From assembly GCA_913055155.1 (NCBI GenBank), contig CAJXJR010000007.1:124001-188000 (forward strand): a stretch of DNA of 64,000 bases. Direction: 5' to 3'. This DNA is from an uncultured Erythrobacter sp. (GTDB lineage: Bacteria; Pseudomonadota; Alphaproteobacteria; Sphingomonadales; Sphingomonadaceae). Of this stretch, positions 43,283-54,129 are shown piece by piece. The translations under genes were made by a program, and so were the position numbers. The notes below the pieces were generated by a model. That model was not told where the DNA came from. It ran no database searches and saw only the letters and a list, made by a program, of their open reading frames with translations. Numbering within the stretch: the stretch's first letter is position 1; each line of letters opens with the position of its first letter.

Positions 43283-43350
43283 CGACGCCTTGCTAGGCAC
43301 TTGCTGCGCCTGCTGCGCGCGTGCAAAGCAGGGCACAGGGGAGAGGTCAG

Positions 43351-43983
43351 GTGCCAGTGCAGAACAATCGCAAGCCCACGCTCCTCTCGCGCATGGTGTG
43401 GTGGCTGCTGCGGCGGCTCTACCGGTGGAAGGGTTATACCCTGCTCAACCACCCGCCGAAGCTGCCCAAGTTCATCCTCGTCGGCGCGCCGCACACATCG
43501 AACTGGGATTTCATCTATTTTGCAGGTGCGGTGCAGGAAGTGGGGATCATGCCCCGCTTCATCGGCAAGCATTCGCTGTTCAAGTGGCCGATGACGCGGT
43601 TCATGTACGACATGGGCGGGATGCCGATAAACCGCGCTGCGCCGCAGGGTTACGTGAAGAGCGTGATCCGCGCCATCGACGAAGCAGACCAGATCGCGCT
43701 GGTGATCGCGCCGGAAGGCACGCGTTCTTCGGACGGGCGTTGGAAGAGCGGGTTCTACCATATCGCCCTGGGCGCGGGCGTGCCGATCGTGCCCGCATGG
43801 CTGGATGTCGGCACCGGCCACGCGGGCTTTGGCGAGCCGATCATGCCAAGCGGCGATTTCCACGCCGACCTTGCGAAAATCGCCGCCTTCTACAAGCAGG
43901 CCATGCCCGATTGCGCGCGGTTCGACCTGCTGGAGCGGCAGGCGCGCGGGGAGATCGAAAGCCCGGGCAAGCTCCGTGACTGA
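43351..43983 (+). CDS. Lysophospholipid/glycerol-3-phosphate acyltransferase family protein
   Basis: A 210-residue PlsC-type acyltransferase. The catalytic HX4D is HTSNWD near residue 40, motif II-III includes SLFKWPMTRFMYDMGG and PINRAAP, and motif IV is VIAPEGTRSSDGRWKSGFYHIAL. The size and WD context fit the small membrane-associated acyltransferases acting on lysophosphatidic acid or ornithine lipids. The GTG at 43351 was chosen because GGGGAGAGG lies about eight bases upstream. The end overlaps the DUF1295 gene by eight bases. Confidence 0.88.
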   Translation: MPVQNNRKPTLLSRMVWWLLRRLYRWKGYTLLNHPPKLPKFILVGAPHTSNWDFIYFAGAVQEVGIMPRFIGKHSLFKWPMTRFMYDMGGMPINRAAPQGYVKSVIRAIDEADQIALVIAPEGTRSSDGRWKSGFYHIALGAGVPIVPAWLDVGTGHAGFGEPIMPSGDFHADLAKIAAFYKQAMPDCARFDLLERQARGEIESPGKLRD

Positions 43984-44767
43984 GGCGCTGTTCGATAACG
44001 CTGCGCTGCTGTTCGCCGGGCTGCTGCTGCTGTGGCTGGTGGCAACCATGATCCGCAGCGTCAGCTTCATCGATGCGGTCTGGGGCCTCTCCATGGCCAC
44101 GCTGGCGGTTCACAGCTACGCGATGGTCGAGCCCGGCCCTGCCGCCAGCGTACTGGCGCTGATGGTGCTGGCGTGGGGCGCGCGGCTGGGGGTGCACCTG
44201 CTGCGGCGGTTCCTGCGCCATGGCGAGGATGCGCGCTATCGCCGCATGCTGCCCGATCCCGAAACCCGCGCTGCCTATGCGCTCACCGCCTTGTGGAAGG
44301 TTTTTGCCCTGCAAGGCGCGCTGATCATGCTGGTGAGCAGCCCGGTGCAGGTAGGCATCCTGGCGGCGAACCCCGGCCAGCCGCTGGGCGCATGGGCCGG
44401 GCCGGGGCTGGCGCTCTACGCGCTCGGCATGGTGTTCGAAGTGGTAGGCGACTGGCAGCTGGACCGCTTCAAGGCCGATCCGGCGAATGCGGGAAAGGTG
44501 ATGGACAAGGGCCTGTGGCGCTATACCCGCCACCCCAACTACTTCGGCGATGCCTGCGTGTGGTGGGGCGTGTGGCTGGTGGCGATGTCGGTGGCGCCCG
44601 GCGCTGTCGTCTGGACCCTGCCAGGGCCGCTGTTCCTCACCTTCACGCTGGTCAAATGGTCGGGCGCGGCAATGACCGAGGCCGGTATGCGCGACAAGTA
44701 CGGCGAGGAATTCGCCGACTACGTGCGGCGCACCCCGGCCTTCATCCCGTGGGCGCCGAAAGCCTAG
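43976..44767 (+). CDS. DUF1295 / steroid 5-alpha-reductase-like membrane protein
   Basis: A 263-residue multi-span membrane protein of the DUF1295 family, related to steroid reductases and isoprenylcysteine methyltransferases. Six or seven hydrophobic helices are visible; the conserved C-terminal half has GDWQLDRFKADPAN, KGLWRYTRHPNYFGDACVWWG and EEFADYVRRTPAFIPW, residues that bind NADPH or SAM in relatives. Lipid or isoprenoid substrates are plausible but unproven. The GTG start at 43976 lies inside the end of the acyltransferase gene. The stop shares CTAG (44764-44767) with the convergent M50-type peptidase gene. Confidence 0.9.
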   Translation: MTEALFDNAALLFAGLLLLWLVATMIRSVSFIDAVWGLSMATLAVHSYAMVEPGPAASVLALMVLAWGARLGVHLLRRFLRHGEDARYRRMLPDPETRAAYALTALWKVFALQGALIMLVSSPVQVGILAANPGQPLGAWAGPGLALYALGMVFEVVGDWQLDRFKADPANAGKVMDKGLWRYTRHPNYFGDACVWWGVWLVAMSVAPGAVVWTLPGPLFLTFTLVKWSGAAMTEAGMRDKYGEEFADYVRRTPAFIPWAPKA

Positions 44768-45495
44768 CGATGCCCCTCGTGGCTGAGCGCATATTTCAGG
44801 CTGGTGCCGATCATCAGGCCTGACAGCAGGATTATCACGCTGGCCCAGATCCAGTGCGGCAGCAGCAGTTCGGCCTCGATCGCGCCGGTATCCGACAGCA
44901 TCGCACGCCCGCCGACCATGGCGGTTTCGGAGAACAGGTAGTCCATGTCGTTGAACATCGAGAGCGCGGCCAGCACGCCCAGGAACTGCAGCGTGAACAG
45001 TTGCAGCCCGCGTGTCCCGCGCCAGGCGATCCAGCCCAGCGCCAGCGCCAGCGATGGCAGCACCGCCCAGCCTACCCAGCTGCGCACCCACACCAGCGTG
45101 GACAGCAGCAGCGCGGCAGCCAGCGCGATCAGCGCGGGCTTCCAGTACTTGTGCGCCCCGCTGGCCAGGATCAGCAGTGCGCCGATCACGCTGGGCCCCA
45201 GCGGACCGCCCATGGCGACCAGAGCGCGGTCCAGCCCGCCGCCTTCCAGCGCGATGCGCGAGGAGGCATAGCCCGACCCGTCGGCATTGATCACCAGCAG
45301 GTCGAACGCGTTGCCGGTGGCCAGCGCAGCCAGGCCGTGGCCCATCTCGTGAAACCAGGTGGTGAGGATGACGAAGGGCCAGATCAGGTAGGAGCCGAAC
45401 GGCAGCGCGGGCAGGGCCGTGACCAGCACGCCGGCCAGCACCAGGCGACCGACCTGCTCCTCCTGGCTGCCACGTCTGACGGGTCGCCAGGCCAC
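44764..45495 (-). CDS. M50B-type membrane metallopeptidase-like protein
   Basis: A 243-residue integral membrane protein with HEMGHGLAALATG near residue 49, a zinc-binding HEXXH motif within the second hydrophobic segment as in M50B (YwhC/RseP-related) peptidases. The second metal ligand may be the Asp in LSMFNDMDYLF, a typical NXXPXXXLDG-like position but not matching exactly. At least five further hydrophobic stretches follow. It may be an intramembrane protease or a relative. Start is GTG at 45495, four bases after the upstream gene's stop. It is last in a row with the AI-2E family and secreted-protein genes. Confidence 0.83.
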   Translation of the reverse strand: MAWRPVRRGSQEEQVGRLVLAGVLVTALPALPFGSYLIWPFVILTTWFHEMGHGLAALATGNAFDLLVINADGSGYASSRIALEGGGLDRALVAMGGPLGPSVIGALLILASGAHKYWKPALIALAAALLLSTLVWVRSWVGWAVLPSLALALGWIAWRGTRGLQLFTLQFLGVLAALSMFNDMDYLFSETAMVGGRAMLSDTGAIEAELLLPHWIWASVIILLSGLMIGTSLKYALSHEGHR

Positions 45496-45499
45496 GGGC

Positions 45500-46159
45500 T
45501 CAGTCGCCTCGCCTGGTGTAGACGCCGGTGAAGCTGACGTTCGCCCCGCCGCAGCGGTTGTTGTCGCCCGCCAGCAAGTAGTTGCCCAGCAGGGTGAAGT
45601 TCACTTCGCACAGGTCGCCGTCATCAAAGCGTGCGCGGGCGCCAAGGCGGTCCAGCCGTCCTGCCAGCTCACCCACGTGGACGGAATAGCCTTCGGGAGG
45701 CTGGCGCGCGGGCCAGAAGGCCAGCCCTTCGATCCGCAGCCGCGCGCGGCCTTCGTGGGTGATGGTCAGCGTGTTGTCGCCGCGCCCTTGCCACTGGCCC
45801 GCCCAGTCCTTCGGTTCGGGTGCTTGCGCCGTGGCCACGAATTCGATGCGGTCCAGCCGGATCCAGCCCGCAGTATCGCTGGGCGGGTAATAGGCGCAGG
45901 CAAAGCCTTCGCGCAGCTTGCCGACGATCACCTCGTCGTCGGCGATGAGGTAGCGGCTGGTGATGCAGCCCTCCCCGGCGGCAGGGCAGCCATCGGTGTC
46001 GCGGTGGAAATAGACCCGGCGGTCAACATTCACGCGCGCCAGCGAAAAGGGTGCCTCGCGCGGGAACAGGCCATTGCGGCAGAAGCGATCGTCGCCGTGC
46101 GCCTGCGCGGCGGCGGGCAAGGCGAGCAAGCCCAGCGCTGCCAGCACTCCGGTTTTCAT
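45500..46159 (-). CDS. Secreted protein of unknown function
   Basis: A 219-residue exported protein with signal peptide MKTGVLAALGLLALPAAAQA. The mature part contains about six cysteines (FCRNGLFP, DGCPAAGEGCITS, FACAYYPP, LCEVNFTLL, NRCGGANVS), suggesting disulfides in the periplasm, and a beta-rich C-terminal half ending FTGVYTRRGD. No known family recognised. It starts four bases after the AI-2E gene and ends four bases before the M50 gene, so the three are probably co-transcribed. Confidence 0.8.
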   Translation of the reverse strand: MKTGVLAALGLLALPAAAQAHGDDRFCRNGLFPREAPFSLARVNVDRRVYFHRDTDGCPAAGEGCITSRYLIADDEVIVGKLREGFACAYYPPSDTAGWIRLDRIEFVATAQAPEPKDWAGQWQGRGDNTLTITHEGRARLRIEGLAFWPARQPPEGYSVHVGELAGRLDRLGARARFDDGDLCEVNFTLLGNYLLAGDNNRCGGANVSFTGVYTRRGD

Positions 46160-46163
46160 CGCT

Positions 46164-47240
46164 CTACTCCCAGGTAACCTCTGTCACACCGCGTTCCTGG
46201 GCCAGCACGGCCCATGCGGCAAGGAACAGCCCTGCCACCAGCGGCCCGACGACAATGCCGGAAAGACCCATGGCGGCGATACCCCCCAAAGTGGTTACCA
46301 GGATGATCCAGTCGGGAATGCCGGTGTCGCGGCCCACCAGGATCGGGCGCAGCACGTTGTCGGCCATGCCGATCACCGCCACGCCCGATACCAGCACCAG
46401 CACGCCTTGCCAGATATCGCCGATGGCCAGCAGGTAGATGGCGACCGGGGCCCAGACCACGGCCGGGCCGATGGCCGGCACCAGCGAGAATATGGCGGTG
46501 AGCAGGCCCAGCAGCACCACGCTGGGCATGCCGGCGATCCAGTAGGTAATCGATCCCAGCGCCCCCTGCACCAGGCCGACCACCATCGAACCCTTGATGG
46601 TGGCGCGCACGATGGCGAGGAAGCGATCTGCCAGCTGGTGCGCGACATCTTGCGCCAGCGGCAGGTGATCGAGCACGCGCTCGCCCAGTTCGCGTCCGTC
46701 GCGCAGCAGGAAATAGGCGACGTACAGCCCGATGCCGAAGGAGAGGACGAAGCCCACCGCACTGCCGGTGATGGAGACCGCCTGCTGGGCGATCAGGCCG
46801 GAGCTTTCCAGCGCCAGTTCCTGCGCCCGTTCCTGCACCATTTCGGCGGTGCCCAGGCCTTCGACGTCCAGGCTGTCGCGAACGGCTTCGGGCAAGGCGC
46901 CGTAGACGGTGTTGAACCATCCGGCCAGGTCTATCCGCCCTTCGCGAAAGGCGACGACGACGGATGTGGCCTGTTCCACCACCACGCCGCCAATCATGAA
47001 AGCCGGGATGATCACGGCGAAGGTAATCACCAGCAGGGTGGCAATGGCGGCGCGGTTACTGCCGCCCATGCGCGCGCGGAACCACTGGTACATCGGCTGG
47101 AACATGATCGCCGCCAGCGTTGCCCACAGCAACGGCGCGACGAAGGGCCAGATGATGTAGAGCAACACCAGCGAAACCAGCGCCAGGAAGACGAGGAAGC
47201 CGCCCTTTTCCAGCGTTTGTGCCTGCGTTTTCGCTGTCAT
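46164..47240 (-). CDS. AI-2E family transporter
   Basis: A 358-residue membrane protein of the AI-2E (PerM/YdiK/TqsA) family. Eight hydrophobic segments are arranged in the family pattern, including IIWPFVAPLLWATLAAIMFQPMY at the start and GMADNVLRPILVG plus LGGIAAMGLSGIVVGPLVAG near the end. Members export autoinducer-2, ions or other small solutes; the substrate here cannot be told. The ATG at 47240 follows GGGAGGAGC at good spacing. It lies 30 bases downstream of gyrB on the same strand and may share its transcript. Confidence 0.93.
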   Translation of the reverse strand: MTAKTQAQTLEKGGFLVFLALVSLVLLYIIWPFVAPLLWATLAAIMFQPMYQWFRARMGGSNRAAIATLLVITFAVIIPAFMIGGVVVEQATSVVVAFREGRIDLAGWFNTVYGALPEAVRDSLDVEGLGTAEMVQERAQELALESSGLIAQQAVSITGSAVGFVLSFGIGLYVAYFLLRDGRELGERVLDHLPLAQDVAHQLADRFLAIVRATIKGSMVVGLVQGALGSITYWIAGMPSVVLLGLLTAIFSLVPAIGPAVVWAPVAIYLLAIGDIWQGVLVLVSGVAVIGMADNVLRPILVGRDTGIPDWIILVTTLGGIAAMGLSGIVVGPLVAGLFLAAWAVLAQERGVTEVTWE

Positions 47241-47270
47241 TCCTGCTCCTCCCGGAGCTGCCATAGCCCC

Positions 47271-49940
<2,670 letters not shown>

Positions 49941-49950
49941 TTATGGTGGC

Positions 49951-50655
49951 ATGACGATGGTCGTGATCGTGGTGCTGGTGGTGTCGGGCGCGCTTGTCGC
50001 GGGTGCGCTGTGGGGCTCCTATGGCCCCATGGGGCGGCGGACAGAGGGTTTCCTCGTGGCCTTGGCGGGCGGGGCGCTTCTGCTTTCCGTGGTGACCGAA
50101 CTGATCGAGCCTTCGCTGGAGCGCAGCGGGCTGCCTGCAACGGTGCTGGGCGTTGCCTTCGGTGCCGCGCTGTTCACCGGCATCGACTATCTTATCGACG
50201 AAAAGTGGAATTCCTCTGGCGGCGGCGGGCTGCTGGCGGCGATCACGCTCGACGGAATCCCCGAGAACCTTGCGCTTGGCGTCGCCCTGATCGGCGCCGG
50301 TGTACCCGAAGTGGCAGCGCTGGCGGGGTCGATCCTGTTGTCGAACCTGCCCGAAGCGGCAGGGGGCGCGAAGCAAATGGTCGATTCCGGCCATGGCAAG
50401 GGCAAGGTGATCGCCCTGTGGGCAGGCACCGCCGTGCTGCTGTCGATCGCGGCGCTGGCCGGCAACCTGCTGCTGGCAGACGTGAGCGAGCACGTGCTGG
50501 CGACGGTGCGCTGCGTGGCGGCCGGCGCGGTTGTTGCCAGCCTTGCCACCGAGGTCTTTCCGCAGGCCTATCGGGAGGATCACCACTGGGCCGGTATCGC
50601 CACCGCGCTGGGCCTGCTGCTGGCGCTTGGCCTTGGCGAGCTTGGCGGCGGATAG
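49951..50655 (+). CDS. ZIP-family metal transporter
   Basis: A 234-residue membrane protein of the ZIP family, probably taking up zinc or another divalent metal. Metal-site helices are TELIEPSLE and LLAAITLDGIPENLALGVAL, the latter matching the family HxxxEx pattern with Asp-Gly-Ile-Pro-Glu-Asn in place of the usual His. A short cytoplasmic loop with DSGHGKGK follows. The replacement of the canonical His in transmembrane helix IV by Asp is unusual but occurs in some bacterial ZIP proteins. It is divergent from gyrB with about 145 bases between the starts. Confidence 0.85.
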   Translation: MTMVVIVVLVVSGALVAGALWGSYGPMGRRTEGFLVALAGGALLLSVVTELIEPSLERSGLPATVLGVAFGAALFTGIDYLIDEKWNSSGGGGLLAAITLDGIPENLALGVALIGAGVPEVAALAGSILLSNLPEAAGGAKQMVDSGHGKGKVIALWAGTAVLLSIAALAGNLLLADVSEHVLATVRCVAAGAVVASLATEVFPQAYREDHHWAGIATALGLLLALGLGELGGG

Positions 50656-50659
50656 AAAA

Positions 50660-50689
50660 ATGGCCGCCCCTCCGGGGAGGGGCGGCCAT
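50660..50689 (-). terminator. Strong hairpin terminator for the 26-residue ORF
   Basis: A 30-base near-perfect palindrome, ATGGCCGCCCCTCC followed by a two-base centre and GGAGGGGCGGCCAT, with 14 complementary bases per arm. On the minus strand the hairpin is followed by TTTTTC, a good rho-independent terminator for the small minus-strand ORF at 50763-50843. On the plus strand it lies five bases after the ZIP gene stop but has no U-tract, so termination there is weaker. Confidence 0.75.
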
Positions 50690-50697
50690 CTGTTCAG

Positions 50698-50737
50698 CTC
50701 GGGAACAGGGGGGATTTGGGGGGGGGAGGTTCCCGAG
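50698..50737. repeat. Inverted repeat with G-rich loop
   Basis: CTCGGGAAC at 50698-50706 and GTTCCCGAG at 50729-50737 are a perfect 9-base inverted repeat around a 22-base loop that contains runs of six and eight G separated by ATTT. The loop strand could form a two-tier G-quadruplex, the other strand a C-rich tract. It sits between the small ORF and its terminator and might pause or stabilise that short transcript. Confidence 0.45.
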
Positions 50738-50762
50738 CCTAAGGGGTCGCTTGCCCGTGCTC

Positions 50763-50843
50763 TTACAGGATGCCGATCAGCAGCGTGGTGCTGACGGTAA
50801 TCGCTGCAAGCGATGCAAGGATATTCGGTGCGAACTGGCGCAT
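50763..50843 (-). CDS. 26-residue hydrophobic peptide ORF
   Basis: A 26-residue peptide MRQFAPNILASLAAITVSTT followed by LLIGIL: a short polar N-terminus and one hydrophobic stretch that could span or lie in a membrane. AGGA lies ten bases before the ATG, a strong terminator lies downstream and a palindromic element lies 80-150 bases upstream, so this looks like a deliberately organised small transcript. Similarity to toxin or leader peptides is only by size and composition. Too short for any family call. Confidence 0.45.
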   Translation of the reverse strand: MRQFAPNILASLAAITVSTTLLIGIL

Positions 50844-50925
50844 TGTTACATCGTCCTGTTGGTGGGTTGTGGCGGACAGGCCACGATGGCCTGCCTCGCT
50901 GACGCGGGCGCAAATGGCGACGGGA

Positions 50926-50990
50926 CGAATATTTTGCAAATGCGAAATATTCGACAAGTGTTGCGTGTTTTGCAACACTTGTCGAATATT
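50926..50990. promoter_or_regulatory. AT-rich element with two overlapping, mutually exclusive palindromes
   Basis: Palindrome I (50926-50953) has arms CGAATATTT and AAATATTCG plus an inner GCA/TGC pair. Palindrome II has a perfect 19-base stem, AATATTCGACAAGTGTTGC (50946-50964) with GCAACACTTGTCGAATATT (50972-50990), around the 7-base loop GTGTTTT. The middle AATATTCG belongs to both, so in RNA or single-stranded DNA only one can form. No U-tract follows on either strand. It lies upstream of the 26-residue ORF and downstream of the UrcA-like gene. A regulator-binding site or an attenuator-like switch are both possible. Confidence 0.6.
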
Positions 50991-51015
50991 GCTGTTCAGG
51001 GCTGTCGCGGCTGAG

Positions 51016-51306
51016 TCAGCGAGCGGCGAGTTGGCGCGGGGCCGGTTGCGTTTCTGCCAGTTCGGCGCGCAGTTCGGCCACGCATTCGCGATAGAGGCGC
51101 TGCATCTTGAGGTCGCGCGAGTCGGGGCGCACGCAGGCTTCTTCCACGGCGCGTTCGATCATTTCGGCGCGGGTAACGGTGCGCTCGGCTCTCTGGTCGC
51201 CGGCGGTGGGCGCATCGCCGATCACCATTACGAAAGCGGACTGGGCGTAGGCCGGGGTGGCGGTGATCAGCGCGAGGCAGAATGCGGAGGCGATAGTCTT
51301 GTACAT
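51016..51306 (-). CDS. UrcA-like small secreted protein
   Basis: A 96-residue exported protein: signal peptide MYKTIASAFCLALITATPAYAQ, then a mature part with cysteines in EEACVRPDSRDLK and RECVAELRAELAE. The Cys spacing and the terminal C-x-x-E-L-R-A helix resemble UrcA family proteins common in Sphingomonadales and Caulobacterales, whose function is unknown. The similarity is partial. The ATG at 51306 was chosen over the one at 51321 because GGAG lies nine bases upstream and the signal peptide starts there. It is divergent from guaA. Confidence 0.7.
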   Translation of the reverse strand: MYKTIASAFCLALITATPAYAQSAFVMVIGDAPTAGDQRAERTVTRAEMIERAVEEACVRPDSRDLKMQRLYRECVAELRAELAETQPAPRQLAAR

Positions 51307-51386
51307 GGTCGTGAACTCCATTGGCTAATGGTCATGGGCTCAGGACATCCTCGACTTCCGCCATCTTGTGTGCAGTTGCAGCATGT

Positions 51387-51430
51387 ATTGTGCAAGTGCG
51401 AAAAGGTCGACGCCTATTGCCGTTTTCGCA
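51387..51430. promoter_or_regulatory. guaA upstream region motif and inverted repeat
   Basis: The 25 bases at 51387-51411 match 50931-50955 in the palindromic element at 20 positions (ATT.TGCAA.TGCGAAA...TCGAC). Overlapping it, TGCGAAAA at 51397-51404 and TTTTCGCA at 51423-51430 form an 8-base inverted repeat with an 18-base spacer. The site lies 106-149 bases upstream of the guaA start and between the divergent UrcA-like and guaA genes, the right place for control of either. Confidence 0.45.
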
Positions 51431-51535
51431 ACGCTGAAACTTTCGCCGATGCGAAGGCGCGGATTGGCGCCAAGCGCTATGGATTCTCGTGCTCCTGCGC
51501 TGGACAGCAGCCCCGCCTTTGGGCAGAGCGCGGAC

Positions 51536-53110
51536 ATGCAGGCAGATCATCTCCCCGAATCCATCCTCATCGTCGATTTCGGCAGCCAGGTAACCCAGCT
51601 GATCGCGCGCCGCGTGCGCGAAGCGGGCGTCTATTCCGAGATCGCCCCGTTCAGCCAGGCAGAGGAAGCCTTCAACCGGATGAACCCCAAAGGCATAATC
51701 CTGTCCGGCAGCCCCGCCAGCGTGTGCGACGAGGGATCGCCGCGCGCGCCCCAGGTGCTGTTCGATAGCGGCTTGCCGATCCTCGGCATCTGCTACGGAC
51801 AGCAGGTGATGACCACGCAGCTGGGCGGCGAAGTGCGCCCCGGTCACGAGACCGGCGACGGCGGCGAGTTCGGCCGCGCCTTCCTGACCGTGACCGAGGA
51901 ATGCGCGCTGTTCGACGGGCTGTGGCACGTGGGCGAGCGGCACCAGGTGTGGATGAGCCACGGCGACAAGGTGACGCAGTTCGCGCCGGGGTTCGAAATC
52001 GTCGCCACCAGCGACGGCGCGCCCTTCGCGGTGATCGCCGACGAGGAACGCAAGTACTACGGCACGCAGTTCCACCCGGAAGTCTACCACACGCCCGACG
52101 GCGCGCGGCTGCTGGCGAATTTCGTGCGCCACGTGTGCGGGCTGGCGGGCGACTGGACCATGGCCGCCTATCGCGAGACCAAGATCGCCGAGATCCGCGA
52201 ACAGGTGGGCGATGGCAAGGTGATCTGCGGCCTGTCGGGCGGGGTCGACAGCTCCGTCGCCGCGATCCTGATTCACGAGGCGATCGGCGACCAGCTGACC
52301 TGCGTCTTCGTCGACCACGGGCTGCTGCGCCTGAACGAACGGCAGCAGGTGGAAACCATGTTCCGCGACCACTACAACATCCCGCTGGTGGTGGTGGATG
52401 CCGAGGAACGCTTCATGAAAGGCCTGGCCGGCGTCACCGACCCGGAAAAGAAGCGAAAGTTCATCGGCGCGGAATTCATCGAGGTGTTCGAGGAAGAGGC
52501 GAACCGCATCGGCGGCGCGGACTTCCTCGCCCAGGGCACGCTTTACCCCGACGTGATCGAAAGTGTTTCCTTCACCGGCGGCCCCAGCGTGACGATCAAG
52601 AGCCACCACAACGTGGGCGGCCTGCCCGAACGCATGAACATGGAACTGGTGGAGCCGCTGCGCGAACTGTTCAAAGACGAGGTGCGCGAACTGGGCCGCG
52701 AACTGGGCCTGCCCGACATGTTCGTCGGCCGCCACCCGTTCCCCGGCCCCGGCCTTGCCATCCGCATCCCCGGCGAAGTGACCAAGGAACGCTGCGACAT
52801 CCTGCGCAAGGCAGATGCGATCTACCTCGAGGAAATCCGTTCCGCCGGTCTCTACGACGCGATCTGGCAGGCCTTTGCGGTGCTGCTGCCGGTGAAGACC
52901 GTGGGCGTGATGGGCGACGGGCGCACTTACGATAGCGTCTGCGGCCTGCGCGCCGTGACCAGCACCGATGGCATGACGGCGGACGTATACCCCTTCGACG
53001 CGCACTTCCTGACCCAGTGCGCCACGCGTATCGTCAACGAAGTGCAGGGCATCAACCGGGTGGTCTACGACTATACGTCGAAACCGCCGGGAACGATCGA
53101 GTGGGAGTAA
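51536..53110 (+). CDS. guaA: GMP synthase (glutamine-hydrolysing)
   Basis: A 524-residue enzyme converting XMP to GMP with glutamine as nitrogen donor. The class I amidotransferase domain has the catalytic Cys in LGICYGQQ (about residue 85) and a His-Pro-Glu at FHPEVYHT. The ATP pyrophosphatase domain has the P-loop-like [20 protein letters not shown], followed by the dimerisation domain with [22 protein letters not shown] and the terminal KPPGTIEWE. Length is standard. The ATG at 51536 puts [14 protein letters not shown] at the expected distance; in-frame ATGs further upstream fall in the promoter region. Confidence 0.97.
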   Translation: MQADHLPESILIVDFGSQVTQLIARRVREAGVYSEIAPFSQAEEAFNRMNPKGIILSGSPASVCDEGSPRAPQVLFDSGLPILGICYGQQVMTTQLGGEVRPGHETGDGGEFGRAFLTVTEECALFDGLWHVGERHQVWMSHGDKVTQFAPGFEIVATSDGAPFAVIADEERKYYGTQFHPEVYHTPDGARLLANFVRHVCGLAGDWTMAAYRETKIAEIREQVGDGKVICGLSGGVDSSVAAILIHEAIGDQLTCVFVDHGLLRLNERQQVETMFRDHYNIPLVVVDAEERFMKGLAGVTDPEKKRKFIGAEFIEVFEEEANRIGGADFLAQGTLYPDVIESVSFTGGPSVTIKSHHNVGGLPERMNMELVEPLRELFKDEVRELGRELGLPDMFVGRHPFPGPGLAIRIPGEVTKERCDILRKADAIYLEEIRSAGLYDAIWQAFAVLLPVKTVGVMGDGRTYDSVCGLRAVTSTDGMTADVYPFDAHFLTQCATRIVNEVQGINRVVYDYTSKPPGTIEWE

Positions 53111-53143
53111 CCTGACACTTTCGACCATCCGGGGGAGGAGACC

Positions 53144-53509
53144 ATGGTCAAGTACTGGAAGCGCATAGCCATCGCCGGGATCGCCGTGGAACTGCTCTAC
53201 GCGGTCTATGTCTACTATCTCGCGACCGTGGACCTGGTCGGCTACAAGCCGGAAGGTCTCGCCGTCGCTTTCATCCTGTTCGCGATTGGTGGTTTCTGGG
53301 CTGCGCGACCTGCTGAGGGCGCCCGCCTTGCCACCGGCATCGCCGTCGGGATTGTCGGCACCCTGTTCTACTATGCCATCTCGCTGCCCACGATCCTGGC
53401 GGGGGAGATCGAATTCCCGCTCCTGGCATGGGTCAACCACGGGCTGAAACTGGCAGGTGGGGCGACAGGCGCGGTGCTGGCCGGGCTTTCGGTGCGTCGC
53501 AAGGCGTGA
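53144..53509 (+). CDS. Small four-helix membrane protein
   Basis: A 121-residue inner-membrane protein of four hydrophobic segments (about residues 8-30, 38-55, 62-85 and 95-115) with a basic C-terminus VRRKA. No conserved functional motif is recognised. GGGGGAGGAG lies directly before the ATG, a very strong ribosome binding site. It lies about 30 bases after guaA and its stop shares an A with the start of the next small lipoprotein gene. Confidence 0.8.
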   Translation: MVKYWKRIAIAGIAVELLYAVYVYYLATVDLVGYKPEGLAVAFILFAIGGFWAARPAEGARLATGIAVGIVGTLFYYAISLPTILAGEIEFPLLAWVNHGLKLAGGATGAVLAGLSVRRKA

Positions 53510-53841
53510 TGCTCAGCCACCAGGCTACCTGGGCTATCGTTACGCTTGCCCTGCTCGCCGCTTGCCAGACCACGCCTGCCGACCAGTTCCAGCCGGTCAC
53601 CATCACCGGCTTCGAGTGCGGGGACAATTGCTACCTGCGCTTCATCCGCCCCGGAAGCGAGGCGGAGGAAACCGCGCTGTGCCATGCGCCAGCCTGCGGG
53701 CCGTGGGCCGAGTGGCAGGTTCTGCCGCCGGAGTTCGTCGGACGCAGTGCGCAGGTTCTGCTGGGCGTCGGAGAGCAGTTGAACGGCGATGGCGAGGTGA
53801 TGAGCACGAACTTCCCCGCCGTGCTCGACCTGCAATTCTAG
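53509..53841 (+). CDS. Small putative lipoprotein
   Basis: A 110-residue protein with lipobox LLAACQTT (Cys about residue 20), so probably lipid-anchored. Four more cysteines (FECGDNCYLRF, ALCHAPACGPW) occur in the mature part and could form disulfides or bind a metal. No family recognised. The ATG at 53509 overlaps the preceding stop by one base, so the two genes probably form a small operon, an envelope pair of unknown role. Confidence 0.78.
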   Translation: MLSHQATWAIVTLALLAACQTTPADQFQPVTITGFECGDNCYLRFIRPGSEAEETALCHAPACGPWAEWQVLPPEFVGRSAQVLLGVGEQLNGDGEVMSTNFPAVLDLQF

Positions 53842-53924
53842 CTCGCCACATGCTTGATATGCGTCAATGCCCTCGCCGCGCAGGCGGGCAATGGCAGCGG
53901 CACCGCTTTTGAGGAGCCGTACCG

Positions 53925-54125
53925 ATGTTCAAGATGATGCTGGTCCTTTTTCCCGTGATCGCCACCAGCCTGATGGGAATCGCCGTGATCGCCGTGCTGG
54001 GCATGGACATGTGGGCCGGGTGGCAGGAAATCGCGCTGGCCGCCGCGGGCGGTTTCATCGTCTCGATCCCGATCTCGTGGTGGGTTGGAAAGCAGGTGAT
54101 CGCCAAGACCGGGTGGGATTCCTGA
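53925..54125 (+). CDS. Small two-span membrane protein
   Basis: A 66-residue protein with two hydrophobic helices (MMLVLFPVIATSLMGIAVIAVL, and IALAAAGGFIVSIPISWWVG) and a polar tail. GAGGAG precedes the ATG at good spacing. Similar small proteins are, from memory, common in Sphingomonadales genomes, with no assigned function. It lies 84 bases after the lipoprotein gene and ends four bases before the convergent DoxX gene. Confidence 0.75.
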   Translation: MFKMMLVLFPVIATSLMGIAVIAVLGMDMWAGWQEIALAAAGGFIVSIPISWWVGKQVIAKTGWDS

Positions 54126-54129
54126 GCGC

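Noticed and set aside
50660-50737. Possible CRISPR-like repeats
   Set aside because: Only two unrelated inverted repeats, no regular spacers and no cas genes.
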